Source: Hyphomicrobium_A sp963776675 (GTDB lineage Bacteria > Pseudomonadota > Alphaproteobacteria > Rhizobiales > Hyphomicrobiaceae). Taken from it: a stretch of DNA of 64,000 nucleotides. Positions within the stretch are counted from its first letter, which is position 1. Each line of letters opens with the position of its first letter. The notes beneath the pieces are model-generated. The model searched no databases, had not been told where the DNA came from, and saw only the letters and a program-made list of their open reading frames with translations. The position numbers and the translations under genes were made by a program. Shown here piece after piece: positions 50,495-58,506 of this stretch. The stretch spans positions 1 to 64,000 of the forward strand of contig CAVZNR010000065.1 in NCBI GenBank assembly GCA_963776675.1, in the 5' to 3' direction.

Positions 50495-52246
50495 CTAGTT
50501 GACGATGGTGCGCGGCCAGCTTGCAAACAACGCCTCGAAGCCGAGCCGGCGCGCGTCGGGCTCGAGGCCGGCCTTCTTCAGGGCGCGGATCGAATCGCCG
50601 AGCGCGATCATGTGCGCGCCTTCGGCTCCGTTGGGCCCCAGCGTCTTCATGGTGAGCAGCACCGTGCGGCCGAACTCGCGCTTCTTGGCGGCGTCCTGCA
50701 GCTCGCTGAGGACGCCCGTCTCGGGCAGAAATCCGCCCGCCGGCTGTGGCGTCCGGCTCGCCGCCTCCCACAACGGGATCGGAACGTTGTAGTTGAGCGC
50801 GTCGAGCACGGTGGCGAGGCGGTGCAACAGCGTCGGGTCCATGCGCCCGTGCACGGCGAGCGCCTCCACGTACTGCAGGTTCGAGTCCCGGTCGCCCGGC
50901 GCCTGCGCGTCGGCGATATCGATAAGTGTGAGCCAGTGGTCGAGGCTGCCGTTTCCATTGACCGCGGCGCCGAACGTCGCCCAGCTCCGCGCCTTTTCAT
51001 AGTCGGCGGCGGCGAGCGCCACCTCGACGCCCGTCTCCGCGTACCAGCCGATCTCGGGTGCGAGCGGCACGCTGTCGGATGCCGGCGCCATCATGCGCAA
51101 GGCGGTCAGGTAGAGGCCGGCGTGCCGCGACTCATCGAGGAAGGTGCGAATGAGACGCACCTTCTTGAGCGGCGTGTGCTCGCTCTCGGCGGCAACGAAA
51201 AGCTGGGCGCGGCGCAGGACGGCCTCGGAGGAGACATCCACCGCCGCGGCGGGCACGGCCTGCGCGCGATAGACGGCGGCGAGCTCCTCGGGCGTGATGG
51301 CGTTGACCTGCGCGGCGGCCTCGGCGGCGATCAACTTGAGGCCGGCTTGGGTGTTGGGATCGAGTGCGAGCGCCGCCAGCAGCGATGGGTTCGCGTGCTT
51401 GAGAATGTCGGCAGAGTCGGGGGCGGCTCCGACCGCCTCCAAGATACGATAGTCGAGCAGGGACACCGACTGGTCGGGCGCGAGTTTCGGCTTGGTCCCG
51501 ACCGACAATGCGTAAAGCGCGTCGAGGCCGGCGGAGTTCTTCAAGCCTTCCTCGCGCGCGAGGTCGGCTGCCAGTCCGGCGCCGGCGGCGTCCTGTGCGA
51601 TCGCGGCGCAGTAGCCGGAGATGAGGGCCGTCTGTCCCAAGAGATGCTTGGGGATGCTGCCGGCGGGAGAGCCGCCGCTGCGTGCGGTGGCGCAGCCCTG
51701 CTCTTTGTGGCCGAGGCCGATCTCGTTGCGCGCGGCAAGCGTCGCCACGAGCGCATTGCCGGCCGGCATCTTGGCCAGCTCGCGTGAGGCCTCTTCCAGC
51801 AGCCCCGAGCGATAGAGCGTCTCCAGGCGCAAGGCCATGAACTGCTGGTCGGCCTCGCCGCCCGTGGGCGGCGTCACGTTGGAGGTGATGAGGCGGCGCC
51901 AGAGGGCGTGCAGCGCCTGCGAGCGCGGCGGGATCTCCAGCTCGGCGATGAGGCTTTCCAGCGTGGCGACGTCGAGGCCGCGCCACAGCTCGAAGGGCAG
52001 GCCCGAGCCGTCGGCTGCCATGACCGGGGCGAGCTCACCGCGCTCGACCGCAAAGCTCTTGCGGTCGACGAAGCGCGGGGCCTCTTCGGGCGGTTGCCGG
52101 GGCGGGTCGGCGCGTTCCTTGTCGCGGCTGTGATCGGGAGCGTTGAAAACGTCGAAGGGGTTCCATTCCTGGGCCGCGGCGCCGCTCACGGCGAGGAGGA
52201 GTGCGAAAGCCGCTATCGGTACCGGAGCGAGGGCTGGCTTACGCAT
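50495..52246 (-). CDS. Secreted alpha-helical protein of unknown function (583 aa)
   Basis: Signal peptide MRKPALAPVPIAAFALLLAV ending near AAAQ, a charged linker, then a long, almost entirely helical region with repeated Leu/Ala-rich hairpins resembling TPR or similar solenoid proteins (for example LETLYRSGLLEEASRELAKM and VALAAADYEKARSWATFGAA). Such proteins are scaffolds; I see no catalytic motif. It sits between a 48-aa membrane protein and xerD, with aroKB divergent, an arrangement that recurs in Rhizobiales. Confidence 0.8.
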   Translation of the reverse strand: MRKPALAPVPIAAFALLLAVSGAAAQEWNPFDVFNAPDHSRDKERADPPRQPPEEAPRFVDRKSFAVERGELAPVMAADGSGLPFELWRGLDVATLESLIAELEIPPRSQALHALWRRLITSNVTPPTGGEADQQFMALRLETLYRSGLLEEASRELAKMPAGNALVATLAARNEIGLGHKEQGCATARSGGSPAGSIPKHLLGQTALISGYCAAIAQDAAGAGLAADLAREEGLKNSAGLDALYALSVGTKPKLAPDQSVSLLDYRILEAVGAAPDSADILKHANPSLLAALALDPNTQAGLKLIAAEAAAQVNAITPEELAAVYRAQAVPAAAVDVSSEAVLRRAQLFVAAESEHTPLKKVRLIRTFLDESRHAGLYLTALRMMAPASDSVPLAPEIGWYAETGVEVALAAADYEKARSWATFGAAVNGNGSLDHWLTLIDIADAQAPGDRDSNLQYVEALAVHGRMDPTLLHRLATVLDALNYNVPIPLWEAASRTPQPAGGFLPETGVLSELQDAAKKREFGRTVLLTMKTLGPNGAEGAHMIALGDSIRALKKAGLEPDARRLGFEALFASWPRTIVN

Positions 52247-52255
52247 GGCTTTAGG

Positions 52256-52402
52256 TCACTCGGTTCGGACTTTTACGCCTGGAACAGGCTTGGTGACCGT
52301 ACGCGTCTCGGGCTCGAACTTGTGGGCAAGAATATACAAGGTACCCGTGATGATGGCGCCAATGGTGCCAACGACCATAAGAAACCGGAACAAGCTCGGC
52401 AT
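52256..52402 (-). CDS. Small single-pass membrane protein (48 aa)
   Basis: A short gene starting MPSLFRFLMVVGTIGAIITG, one transmembrane helix, then a polar tail (HKFEPETRTVTKPVPGVKV). GAGGGGCGGG lies upstream of the ATG as a ribosome-binding site. It ends nine bases before the 583-aa secreted protein gene on the same strand and is probably in the same operon. Similar tiny membrane proteins with FEPE-type tails occur at this position in related genomes. Function unknown. Confidence 0.75.
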   Translation of the reverse strand: MPSLFRFLMVVGTIGAIITGTLYILAHKFEPETRTVTKPVPGVKVRTE

Positions 52403-52626
52403 TTCGCTATCCCGCCCCTCAGTTTAAGTCTCTTCCCAGTTTGGCGCCATTATGACTTGCGCTCGGCCACAATCCAAAGTAGCGCCCGTGTGGCGGACCC
52501 ATTTTGTGGTCGCGCACCAGGAAACCGTGCAGCTCGGCCCGCGCAACTGCGGGTCCCCCCTTCGGTGGGAGCGTCGGCAATCCTGGTCATCACGTGATTC
52601 GGGCTCGATCGGAAGAGTACGGAAAA

Positions 52627-53211
52627 ATGAGCGATGCCCAATCGCTAGATACGATAAAAACGGCGCTTGGCGACAGATCCATCGTCATGGTCGGGCTGAT
52701 GGGCTGCGGCAAATCGGCCGTCGGGCGCCGGCTCGCCGCCAAGCTGGGCTTGCCCTTCGTCGATGCCGACGACGAGATCGAGAAGGCCGCCGGCAAGTCG
52801 ATCGAGGACATTTTTGCCGATCACGGCGAGCCGTATTTCCGCGAAGGCGAGCGCAAGGTGCTGGCGCGTCTTTTGCGGTCGGGCCCGCAGGTGCTGGCGA
52901 CCGGCGGGGGTGCCTTCATGAATGCCGACACGCGCGCGGCGATCGCGAAGAGCGGCATCTCGGTGTGGCTGCGGGCGGAGCTGCCGCTTCTCGTGCGCCG
53001 CGTCGCCAAGCGATCGAACCGTCCCCTGCTCAAGACCGGCGACCCGGAAGAGGTGATGCGCAACCTGATGGAGACCCGTTATCCTGTCTATGCCGGGTCC
53101 GACATCACGATCGAAAGCCGCGACGTGCCGCACGAGGTGATCGTCAGCGAGACGCTTGCGGGCCTCGCCGCGGTGCTTGGGATGCCGGCGCTGCCTGAGG
53201 GGTCGCAATGA
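52627..53211 (+). CDS. aroK: Shikimate kinase
   Basis: Phosphorylates shikimate in aromatic amino-acid synthesis. The 194-residue protein has Walker A (GLMGCGKSAVGRRLA), the shikimate-binding FVDADDEIEKAAGKSI and FREGERKVLA, GGGAF, and the lid/adenine-binding RPLLKTGDP. The ATG at 52627 gives the family N-terminus; the frame is open upstream. Its stop overlaps the aroB start (ATGA). Confidence 0.96.
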   Translation: MSDAQSLDTIKTALGDRSIVMVGLMGCGKSAVGRRLAAKLGLPFVDADDEIEKAAGKSIEDIFADHGEPYFREGERKVLARLLRSGPQVLATGGGAFMNADTRAAIAKSGISVWLRAELPLLVRRVAKRSNRPLLKTGDPEEVMRNLMETRYPVYAGSDITIESRDVPHEVIVSETLAGLAAVLGMPALPEGSQ

Positions 53212-54362
53212 GCAACGTCATGACCGACAGCCACCCTAATTTTCTTGGCGGCGCGCGCACCGTGACGGTGCCGTTGGGTGAGCGGGCCTATGACGTGCTC
53301 ATCGGCCCGGGGCTGGTGGCGGAGACCGGGCGTCTGATCGGCACGCGTCTCGGGCCCGCCAAGTGCGCCGTCGTGACCGACGAGAACGTGGCGCGCCGCC
53401 ACCTGGCGACGCTGGAGACGGCGCTGAAGCAGGAAGGCGTGCACGTCGGCTCCATCGTGCTGAAGCCCGGCGAGGCGACGAAGAGCTTTTCCGAGCTGGC
53501 GCCGCTCAGCGAGCACCTTTTGGAATTGGGGATCGAGCGCGGCGATCTGGTGGTCGCGTTCGGCGGCGGCGTGATCGGCGACCTTGCGGGCTTTGCCGCC
53601 GCAATTCTGCGGCGCGGCGTGCGTTTCGTGCAGATCCCGACGACGTTGCTGGCGCAGGTGGATTCCTCGGTCGGCGGCAAGACCGGCATCGATACGCCGC
53701 AGGGCAAGAATTTGATCGGCGCGTTCCATCAGCCGAGCCTCGTGATCGCGGACACCGACACGCTCACGACGTTGCCCGAGCGCGAGATGCGCGCGGGCTA
53801 CGCGGAGGTTGCCAAGTACGGGCTGCTCGGCGATGCGGCGTTCTTTGCCTGGCTGGAGCAGAGCTGGCCGTCGGTATTCGCCTTCGAGCCCGCGGCGCTG
53901 ACCAGGGCGATCGAGACCAGCGTCAAGGCCAAGGCGGGAATCGTCGGGCGCGACGAGACCGAGCAGGGCGAGCGGGCGCTGCTCAATCTCGGGCATACGT
54001 TCGGGCACGCGTACGAGGCGTGGTGCGGGTATTCCGATCGGTTGCTGCACGGCGAGGCGATTTCCATCGGCATGGCGCAAGCGTTCCGCTTCTCCGAGAC
54101 GCTGGGCGCGTGCGCGCCGGGTACGGCCGAGCGGGTGTCGGCGCACTTTGCCGCCGTCGGCCTGCCGATCCGCATCGCCGACATTCCCGGCGCCAAGCCG
54201 GACGTGGCGGCCCTGATGCGGCTCATGGGGCAGGACAAGAAGGTGCGCCGCGGCAAGCTGACGTTCATCCTGGCGCGCGCCATCGGCGAGGCTTACGTGG
54301 CGCACGACGTGGCGCCCGAGGCCGTGCGCGAATTCCTCAGCCGCGAGATGGCGGGCGCTTAG
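53208..54362 (+). CDS. aroB: 3-dehydroquinate synthase
   Basis: Second step of the shikimate pathway, needing NAD and a metal ion. The 384-residue protein has the NAD-binding and metal motifs VAFGGGVIGDLAGFAAAI, QIPTTLLAQVDSSVGGKTGID, LPEREMRAGYAEVAKYG, LNLGHTFGHAYE and LLHGEAISIGM. aroK-aroB linkage is typical. It is followed by a 180-bp gap and the CNNM transporter. Confidence 0.97.
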   Translation: MSNVMTDSHPNFLGGARTVTVPLGERAYDVLIGPGLVAETGRLIGTRLGPAKCAVVTDENVARRHLATLETALKQEGVHVGSIVLKPGEATKSFSELAPLSEHLLELGIERGDLVVAFGGGVIGDLAGFAAAILRRGVRFVQIPTTLLAQVDSSVGGKTGIDTPQGKNLIGAFHQPSLVIADTDTLTTLPEREMRAGYAEVAKYGLLGDAAFFAWLEQSWPSVFAFEPAALTRAIETSVKAKAGIVGRDETEQGERALLNLGHTFGHAYEAWCGYSDRLLHGEAISIGMAQAFRFSETLGACAPGTAERVSAHFAAVGLPIRIADIPGAKPDVAALMRLMGQDKKVRRGKLTFILARAIGEAYVAHDVAPEAVREFLSREMAGA

Positions 54363-54541
54363 AGCGCCGCTAACCTTCCCAAGTCGGTTCTGTGCTAGTC
54401 TGCGGAGCGTTCTCGGCGGCAAGCGCACGCGTCGGCGGCCCCGCGCCGCGGTCAAGGTGCGTGCGCAACCGTTAACGCCTGCAGTCCGCCTCCGGGCACT
54501 TGAAATCCCGGCACGCGCAACCCCTCACCCCCGTTTGATCC

Positions 54542-55855
54542 ATGCCCCTCGAGATTCTGATTACCGTTTTCGCCGTCGCCCTGCTGATCGTGCTGTCGGC
54601 GTTCTTTTCCGGCTCGGAGACGGCGCTCACCGCCGCTTCGCGCGCGCGCATGCACGCGCTGGCCGAGGAAGGCAACGAGCGCGCGCGCAAGGTCAACCGC
54701 CTGCTCGCCGCGCCCGAGCGCATCATCGGTACGGTCCTGCTCGGCAACAACCTCGTCAACATTCTGGCGTCGGCGCTCGCGACGAGTTTGATGGTGCGGA
54801 TTTTCGGGGACGTGGGCGTCGCCTACGCCACGGTCGTGATGACGGCGCTGGTGGTGATCTTCGCGGAGGTGCTGCCCAAGACGTACGCGCTGGCGTTTCC
54901 CGACCGCATCTCGCTGTCGGTCGCGCCGGTGATGCAGACGCTCATCGTCGTGTTGAAGCCTCTGACGATGTCGGTGGCGTTCGTCGTGCGCCAGGTCTTG
55001 AAGCTGACGCCGACCACGGTCGACGACGAGGCCAACATCCTCGCCGCGCACGAGGAGATCCGCGGCACCATCGAGCTGCAGACCAAGGAGGGTGCGGTCG
55101 CGCGCCACGACGCGGACATGCTAGGCGGCGTGCTCGACCTGGGCGATCTGCAGGTGTCGGACATCATGGTCCACCGCACCAAGATGGAGACCATCAACGC
55201 CGACGATCCGCCGCAGAGCATCCTCGATGATCTCTTGCGCTCGCAATATACGCGCGTGCCCATCTGGAAGGACGAGCCCGAGAACATCATCGGCGTGCTG
55301 CACACCAAGGATCTTCTCTCGGCGCTGGGCCGTGCCGGCTGGGACGTGACGAAGCTCGATATCATGAGCTTTGCCGTCGAGCCGTGGTTCGTCCCCGACA
55401 CCACGGGGCTGAAAGACCAGCTCAATCAGTTCCTGAAGCGCAAGGCGCAGATGGCGCTTGTCGTCGATGAGTACGGCGAGGTGCAAGGCCTCATCACGCT
55501 CGAGGACATTTTAGAGGAGATCGTCGGCCAGATCGCCGACGAGCACGACACGCACGAGGCTGCGATCCGCCCGCAGCCCGACGGCACCGTCAACGTCGAC
55601 GGCACGGTCGCCATTCGCGACTTGAACCGCCACATGAACTGGAACTTGCCCGACGAGGAGGCGACGACCATTGCCGGTCTCGTCATCCACGAGGCACAGA
55701 CGATCCCCGAGCCGGGGCAGGTGTTCACATTCTACGGCTACCGGTTCGAGGTCCTGCGCAAAACGCGCAACAAGATCACGGCGCTGCGCATCAGCCCCGT
55801 CACCGAGAACGCTGCGCGCATGCGGCAGACCGGCGGCGCGGAGCCGGCCACCTGA
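54542..55855 (+). CDS. CNNM/CorC-HlyC family membrane protein (hemolysin-like)
   Basis: A 437-residue protein with an N-terminal CNNM/DUF21 membrane domain (ALLIVLSAFFSGSETALTAASRAR, LLGNNLVNILASALATSLMV), two CBS domains (VSDIMVHRTKMETI through LVVDEYGEVQGLITLEDILE) and a C-terminal CorC_HlyC domain (RDLNRHMNWNLPDEEATTIAGLV). These proteins are associated with Mg2+ or other cation transport and efflux. Its place after aroKB is common in alphaproteobacteria. Confidence 0.93.
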   Translation: MPLEILITVFAVALLIVLSAFFSGSETALTAASRARMHALAEEGNERARKVNRLLAAPERIIGTVLLGNNLVNILASALATSLMVRIFGDVGVAYATVVMTALVVIFAEVLPKTYALAFPDRISLSVAPVMQTLIVVLKPLTMSVAFVVRQVLKLTPTTVDDEANILAAHEEIRGTIELQTKEGAVARHDADMLGGVLDLGDLQVSDIMVHRTKMETINADDPPQSILDDLLRSQYTRVPIWKDEPENIIGVLHTKDLLSALGRAGWDVTKLDIMSFAVEPWFVPDTTGLKDQLNQFLKRKAQMALVVDEYGEVQGLITLEDILEEIVGQIADEHDTHEAAIRPQPDGTVNVDGTVAIRDLNRHMNWNLPDEEATTIAGLVIHEAQTIPEPGQVFTFYGYRFEVLRKTRNKITALRISPVTENAARMRQTGGAEPAT

Positions 55856-56006
55856 GCCGCTTATTCCCGTTCAGGTTAGGTTCAGGCGCATTTGCACAGT
55901 TTCCCTCTCGGATCACGACGAGAAGATGATGCGAACTCGTGCTTCCGCGGCCTTGCGGTTTTCCGCGAGGCGGTCGAAGCACCGATCAGAAGGGAAGGAA
56001 TTCGAG

Positions 56007-56264
56007 ATGAATCGAGCTGTTCCGTTGACCGTCGCCGCTGGCGTACTGGCCGTGGTCATGGCCGCTGGCTCTGCCCAGGCCGCTACCGCGAACACCGGAA
56101 TTCTTGCCAAGTTGAACGCGACGGCTCAGTCGTCCAGCCAGGTCGAGAAGACCGGCTGGCGCCGCCGTCATCACCACCGCTGCTTCCGGCGCTGCATGCG
56201 CCGCACGGACGGCGCCTATCGGTTCTGCCGCCGCAAGTGCCATCGTGGGCGCTGGGGCTGGTAA
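56007..56264 (+). CDS. Small secreted Arg/His/Cys-rich protein (85 aa)
   Basis: Signal peptide (MNRAVPLTVAAGVLAVVMAA, likely cleavage at AQA), a neutral linker, and a very basic C-terminal motif with four Cys (HHHRCFRRCMRRTDGAYRF then CRRKCHRGRWGW). The paired C-x3-C spacing (CFRRC, CRRKC) suggests two disulfides or a metal site. A GGAAGGAA ribosome-binding sequence precedes the ATG, and a good terminator follows, so it is a stand-alone gene. Function unknown. Confidence 0.75.
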   Translation: MNRAVPLTVAAGVLAVVMAAGSAQAATANTGILAKLNATAQSSSQVEKTGWRRRHHHRCFRRCMRRTDGAYRFCRRKCHRGRWGW

Positions 56265-56299
56265 GCCATTCGCTGCTGCGACTTGATCGTGGCGCGTAG

Positions 56300-56348
56300 C
56301 CCCGCTCTGCCGGTGCCCCCTAGACGGCCGGTGGAGCGGGGTGTTTTT
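56300..56348 (+). terminator. Intrinsic terminator after the Cys-rich peptide gene
   Basis: Stem CCCCGCTC / GAGCGGGG extended by a CCGG pair after a small internal loop, followed by GTTTTT. It ends the small gene at 56264. Confidence 0.8.
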
Positions 56349-56411
56349 ATGCAAATTCCACCGCCAGCGCGCGAGCGGCTTTTCTTGCGGCACGTTTTCC
56401 TGCAAGCTGCT

Positions 56412-56687
56412 TCAGGTGATGGGCTCGCCCGGCGCGCAGGCCTTGATTGCCAGTGCATGCACCCCACCTGTCAACTCGTCGCGCAGCAGGTCATTGACCG
56501 CGCGGTGACGCTCCACGCGCGACTTGCCGGTGAAGGAGTCCGACACGATCAGCACCCTGAAATGACTCTCGCCGGTTTCCGGCGAGCTCTGGTGACCTGC
56601 GTGCAGGTGCAACTCATTGACCAAATCCAGCCGGGTAGGTCGCAGGCCGATCATGAGCTTCTCGCGCATGCGCATTTCGAAGTTCAT
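56412..56687 (-). CDS. BolA family protein
   Basis: A 91-residue KH-like protein with the BolA blocks LHLHAGH, ESHFRVLIVSDSFTGKSRVERHRAVND and the C-terminal VHALAIKACAPGEP. BolA proteins bind [2Fe-2S] clusters with monothiol glutaredoxins and can act in transcription or iron sensing. The chosen start (MNFEMRMREKL) matches homologues; an earlier ATG five codons upstream is possible. Divergent from the J-domain gene, a conserved pairing in Rhizobiales. Confidence 0.92.
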   Translation of the reverse strand: MNFEMRMREKLMIGLRPTRLDLVNELHLHAGHQSSPETGESHFRVLIVSDSFTGKSRVERHRAVNDLLRDELTGGVHALAIKACAPGEPIT

Positions 56688-56781
56688 TAATTGTCGCCTC
56701 ATTTCGTTGTGAAAGACTACCGTGTCGTGCCAATCATCGTGGCCGCTTGTGTGGCGCTCAAGGTCAGATCATACTTCCCAA

Positions 56782-57441
56782 ATGAAGCTCAACTCCAAGT
56801 ATTTCGACAGCATTCGTGTCGCGCCCAAGCGGGAGCGCGTGCGTGCCGAGCCCGTGCGCGAGGAGCACCCCGCCTGTCAGTGGAAGGGCTGCACGGCCCC
56901 GGGCCGGCACAAGGCGCCGAGGGGCCGCGGACGCGACGGGGAATATTATCTTTTCTGCATGGACCACGTCCGCCAGTACAACGCTTCCTACAATTATTTC
57001 GACGGCATGAAAGACTCCGAGGTGGAGGAGTTTCAGAAGGATGCCCTCACCGGCCACAGGCCGACGTGGAAGGTCGGCGTCAACGCTCCGTCGGACAGCA
57101 ACAGCAACGCCAACGGCACGGCCAAGGAGAAGCCCGCTGCGAGTGCTGAGCGCCCGCTCGGCTGGCGCACGCTCGATCCGCACGGCTTCTTTGCATGGCG
57201 CGCACGGGCGGCGCGCGAGGCTCCGGTCGAGACCCGGCGTCAGCTGAAGCCGCTCGAGAAGAAGTCGCTGCAGGCGCTCGACCTTTCCGGCAGCGCCTCG
57301 CGCGTCGAGATCAAGGCGCGCTTTAAGGAGCTTGTTAAGATTCATCACCCCGACGCCAACGGCGGAGATCAACGCTCCGGCGACAAGTTGCGTGAGATAA
57401 TCCAAGCCTATAACTATCTGAAGCAGGCGGGGCTCGTCTGA
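56782..57441 (+). CDS. J-domain protein with N-terminal Cys motif
   Basis: A 219-residue protein with a C-terminal J domain (residues about 165-219) containing HPD in KIHHPDANGG. The N-terminal half has a Cys cluster (HPACQWKGCTAPG then LFCMDH) that could bind zinc, and a conserved YNASYNYFDGM stretch. It probably recruits DnaK to a specific client; the client is unknown. It lies next to bolA and just before cobST, a stable neighbourhood in this order. Confidence 0.9.
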   Translation: MKLNSKYFDSIRVAPKRERVRAEPVREEHPACQWKGCTAPGRHKAPRGRGRDGEYYLFCMDHVRQYNASYNYFDGMKDSEVEEFQKDALTGHRPTWKVGVNAPSDSNSNANGTAKEKPAASAERPLGWRTLDPHGFFAWRARAAREAPVETRRQLKPLEKKSLQALDLSGSASRVEIKARFKELVKIHHPDANGGDQRSGDKLREIIQAYNYLKQAGLV

Positions 57442-57494
57442 GCCGAGGCTTCGCAAGCTCCCGACGCCCGTCCAACATCGAGGACTTCGGCACG

Positions 57495-58499
57495 ATGCGT
57501 GCGCAAACTCAAACGGGGGCCGAGCCCAAATCTCCCGGCCTGCCCGACATGAAGCTGTCGGTGCGCCAGGTATTCGGCATCGATTCTGATCTTGAAGTGC
57601 CGGGCTACTCCAAGGCCGATGAGCATGTGCCCGACGTCGATCCCGATTATCTGTTCAATCGGGAGGTGACGCTCGCCATTCTCGCCGGCTTCAAACACAA
57701 CCGCCGCGTTATGGTGCAAGGCTACCACGGCACCGGCAAGTCGACGCATATCGAGCAGGTTGCCGCGCGCCTTAACTGGCCGTGCATTCGCATCAATCTC
57801 GACAGCCACGTGAGCCGCATCGATCTCATCGGCAAGGACGCGATCGTGTTGAAGGACGGCCAGCAGGTCACCGAGTTCCGCGAAGGGATCCTGCCGTACG
57901 CGCTGCAGTCCAACACGGCGCTGGTGTTCGACGAGTACGACGCCGGACGCCCCGATGTGATGTTCGTCATCCAGCGCGTTCTAGAGGTATCCGGCAAGCT
58001 TACGCTGCTCGACCAGTCAAAGGTGATCCGCCCGCATCCCTCCTTCCGTCTGTTCGCCACCACGAACACCATCGGGCTCGGCGATACCTCGGGCCTCTAT
58101 CACGGCACCCAGCAGATCAATCAGGGCCAGATGGACCGCTGGTCGATCGTGGCGACGCTCAACTATCTGCCGCACGATGACGAAGCCAAGATCGTGCTGT
58201 CGAAGGTCAAGTCGTTCGCCAAGAGCGAGGCCAAGCGCAAGACCGTGTCGCACATGGTGCGCGTCGCCGACCTCACGCGATCGGCCTTCATCAACGGCGA
58301 CCTGTCGACGGTCATGAGCCCGCGCACCGTGATCATGTGGGCGGAGAACGCGGAGATCTTCGGCGACGTCGGTTTTGCATTCCGTATGACCTTCCTCAAC
58401 AAGTGCGACGAGCTCGAGCGACCGATGGTCGCCGAGTTCTATCAGCGTTGCTTAGGGGAGGAGCTGCCCGAGAGCGCAGCCAACGTCGCACTGAGCTGA
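57495..58499 (+). CDS. cobS: Aerobic cobaltochelatase subunit CobS
   Basis: AAA+ ATPase of the CobNST complex that inserts cobalt into hydrogenobyrinate a,c-diamide in aerobic B12 synthesis. The 334-residue protein has Walker A (VQGYHGTGKSTHIEQ), Walker B (ALVFDEYDAGRP), sensor 1 (FATTNTIGLGD) and arginine-finger regions. cobT follows after seven bases. cobN is not in the window. Confidence 0.96.
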   Translation: MRAQTQTGAEPKSPGLPDMKLSVRQVFGIDSDLEVPGYSKADEHVPDVDPDYLFNREVTLAILAGFKHNRRVMVQGYHGTGKSTHIEQVAARLNWPCIRINLDSHVSRIDLIGKDAIVLKDGQQVTEFREGILPYALQSNTALVFDEYDAGRPDVMFVIQRVLEVSGKLTLLDQSKVIRPHPSFRLFATTNTIGLGDTSGLYHGTQQINQGQMDRWSIVATLNYLPHDDEAKIVLSKVKSFAKSEAKRKTVSHMVRVADLTRSAFINGDLSTVMSPRTVIMWAENAEIFGDVGFAFRMTFLNKCDELERPMVAEFYQRCLGEELPESAANVALS

Positions 58500-58506
58500 C
58501 GCCGCG

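Noticed and set aside
50878..50900. TTCGAGTCCCGG sequence resembling a tRNA T-loop
   Set aside because: Lies inside a well-supported coding region, and no acceptor stem or anticodon arm can be folded around it.
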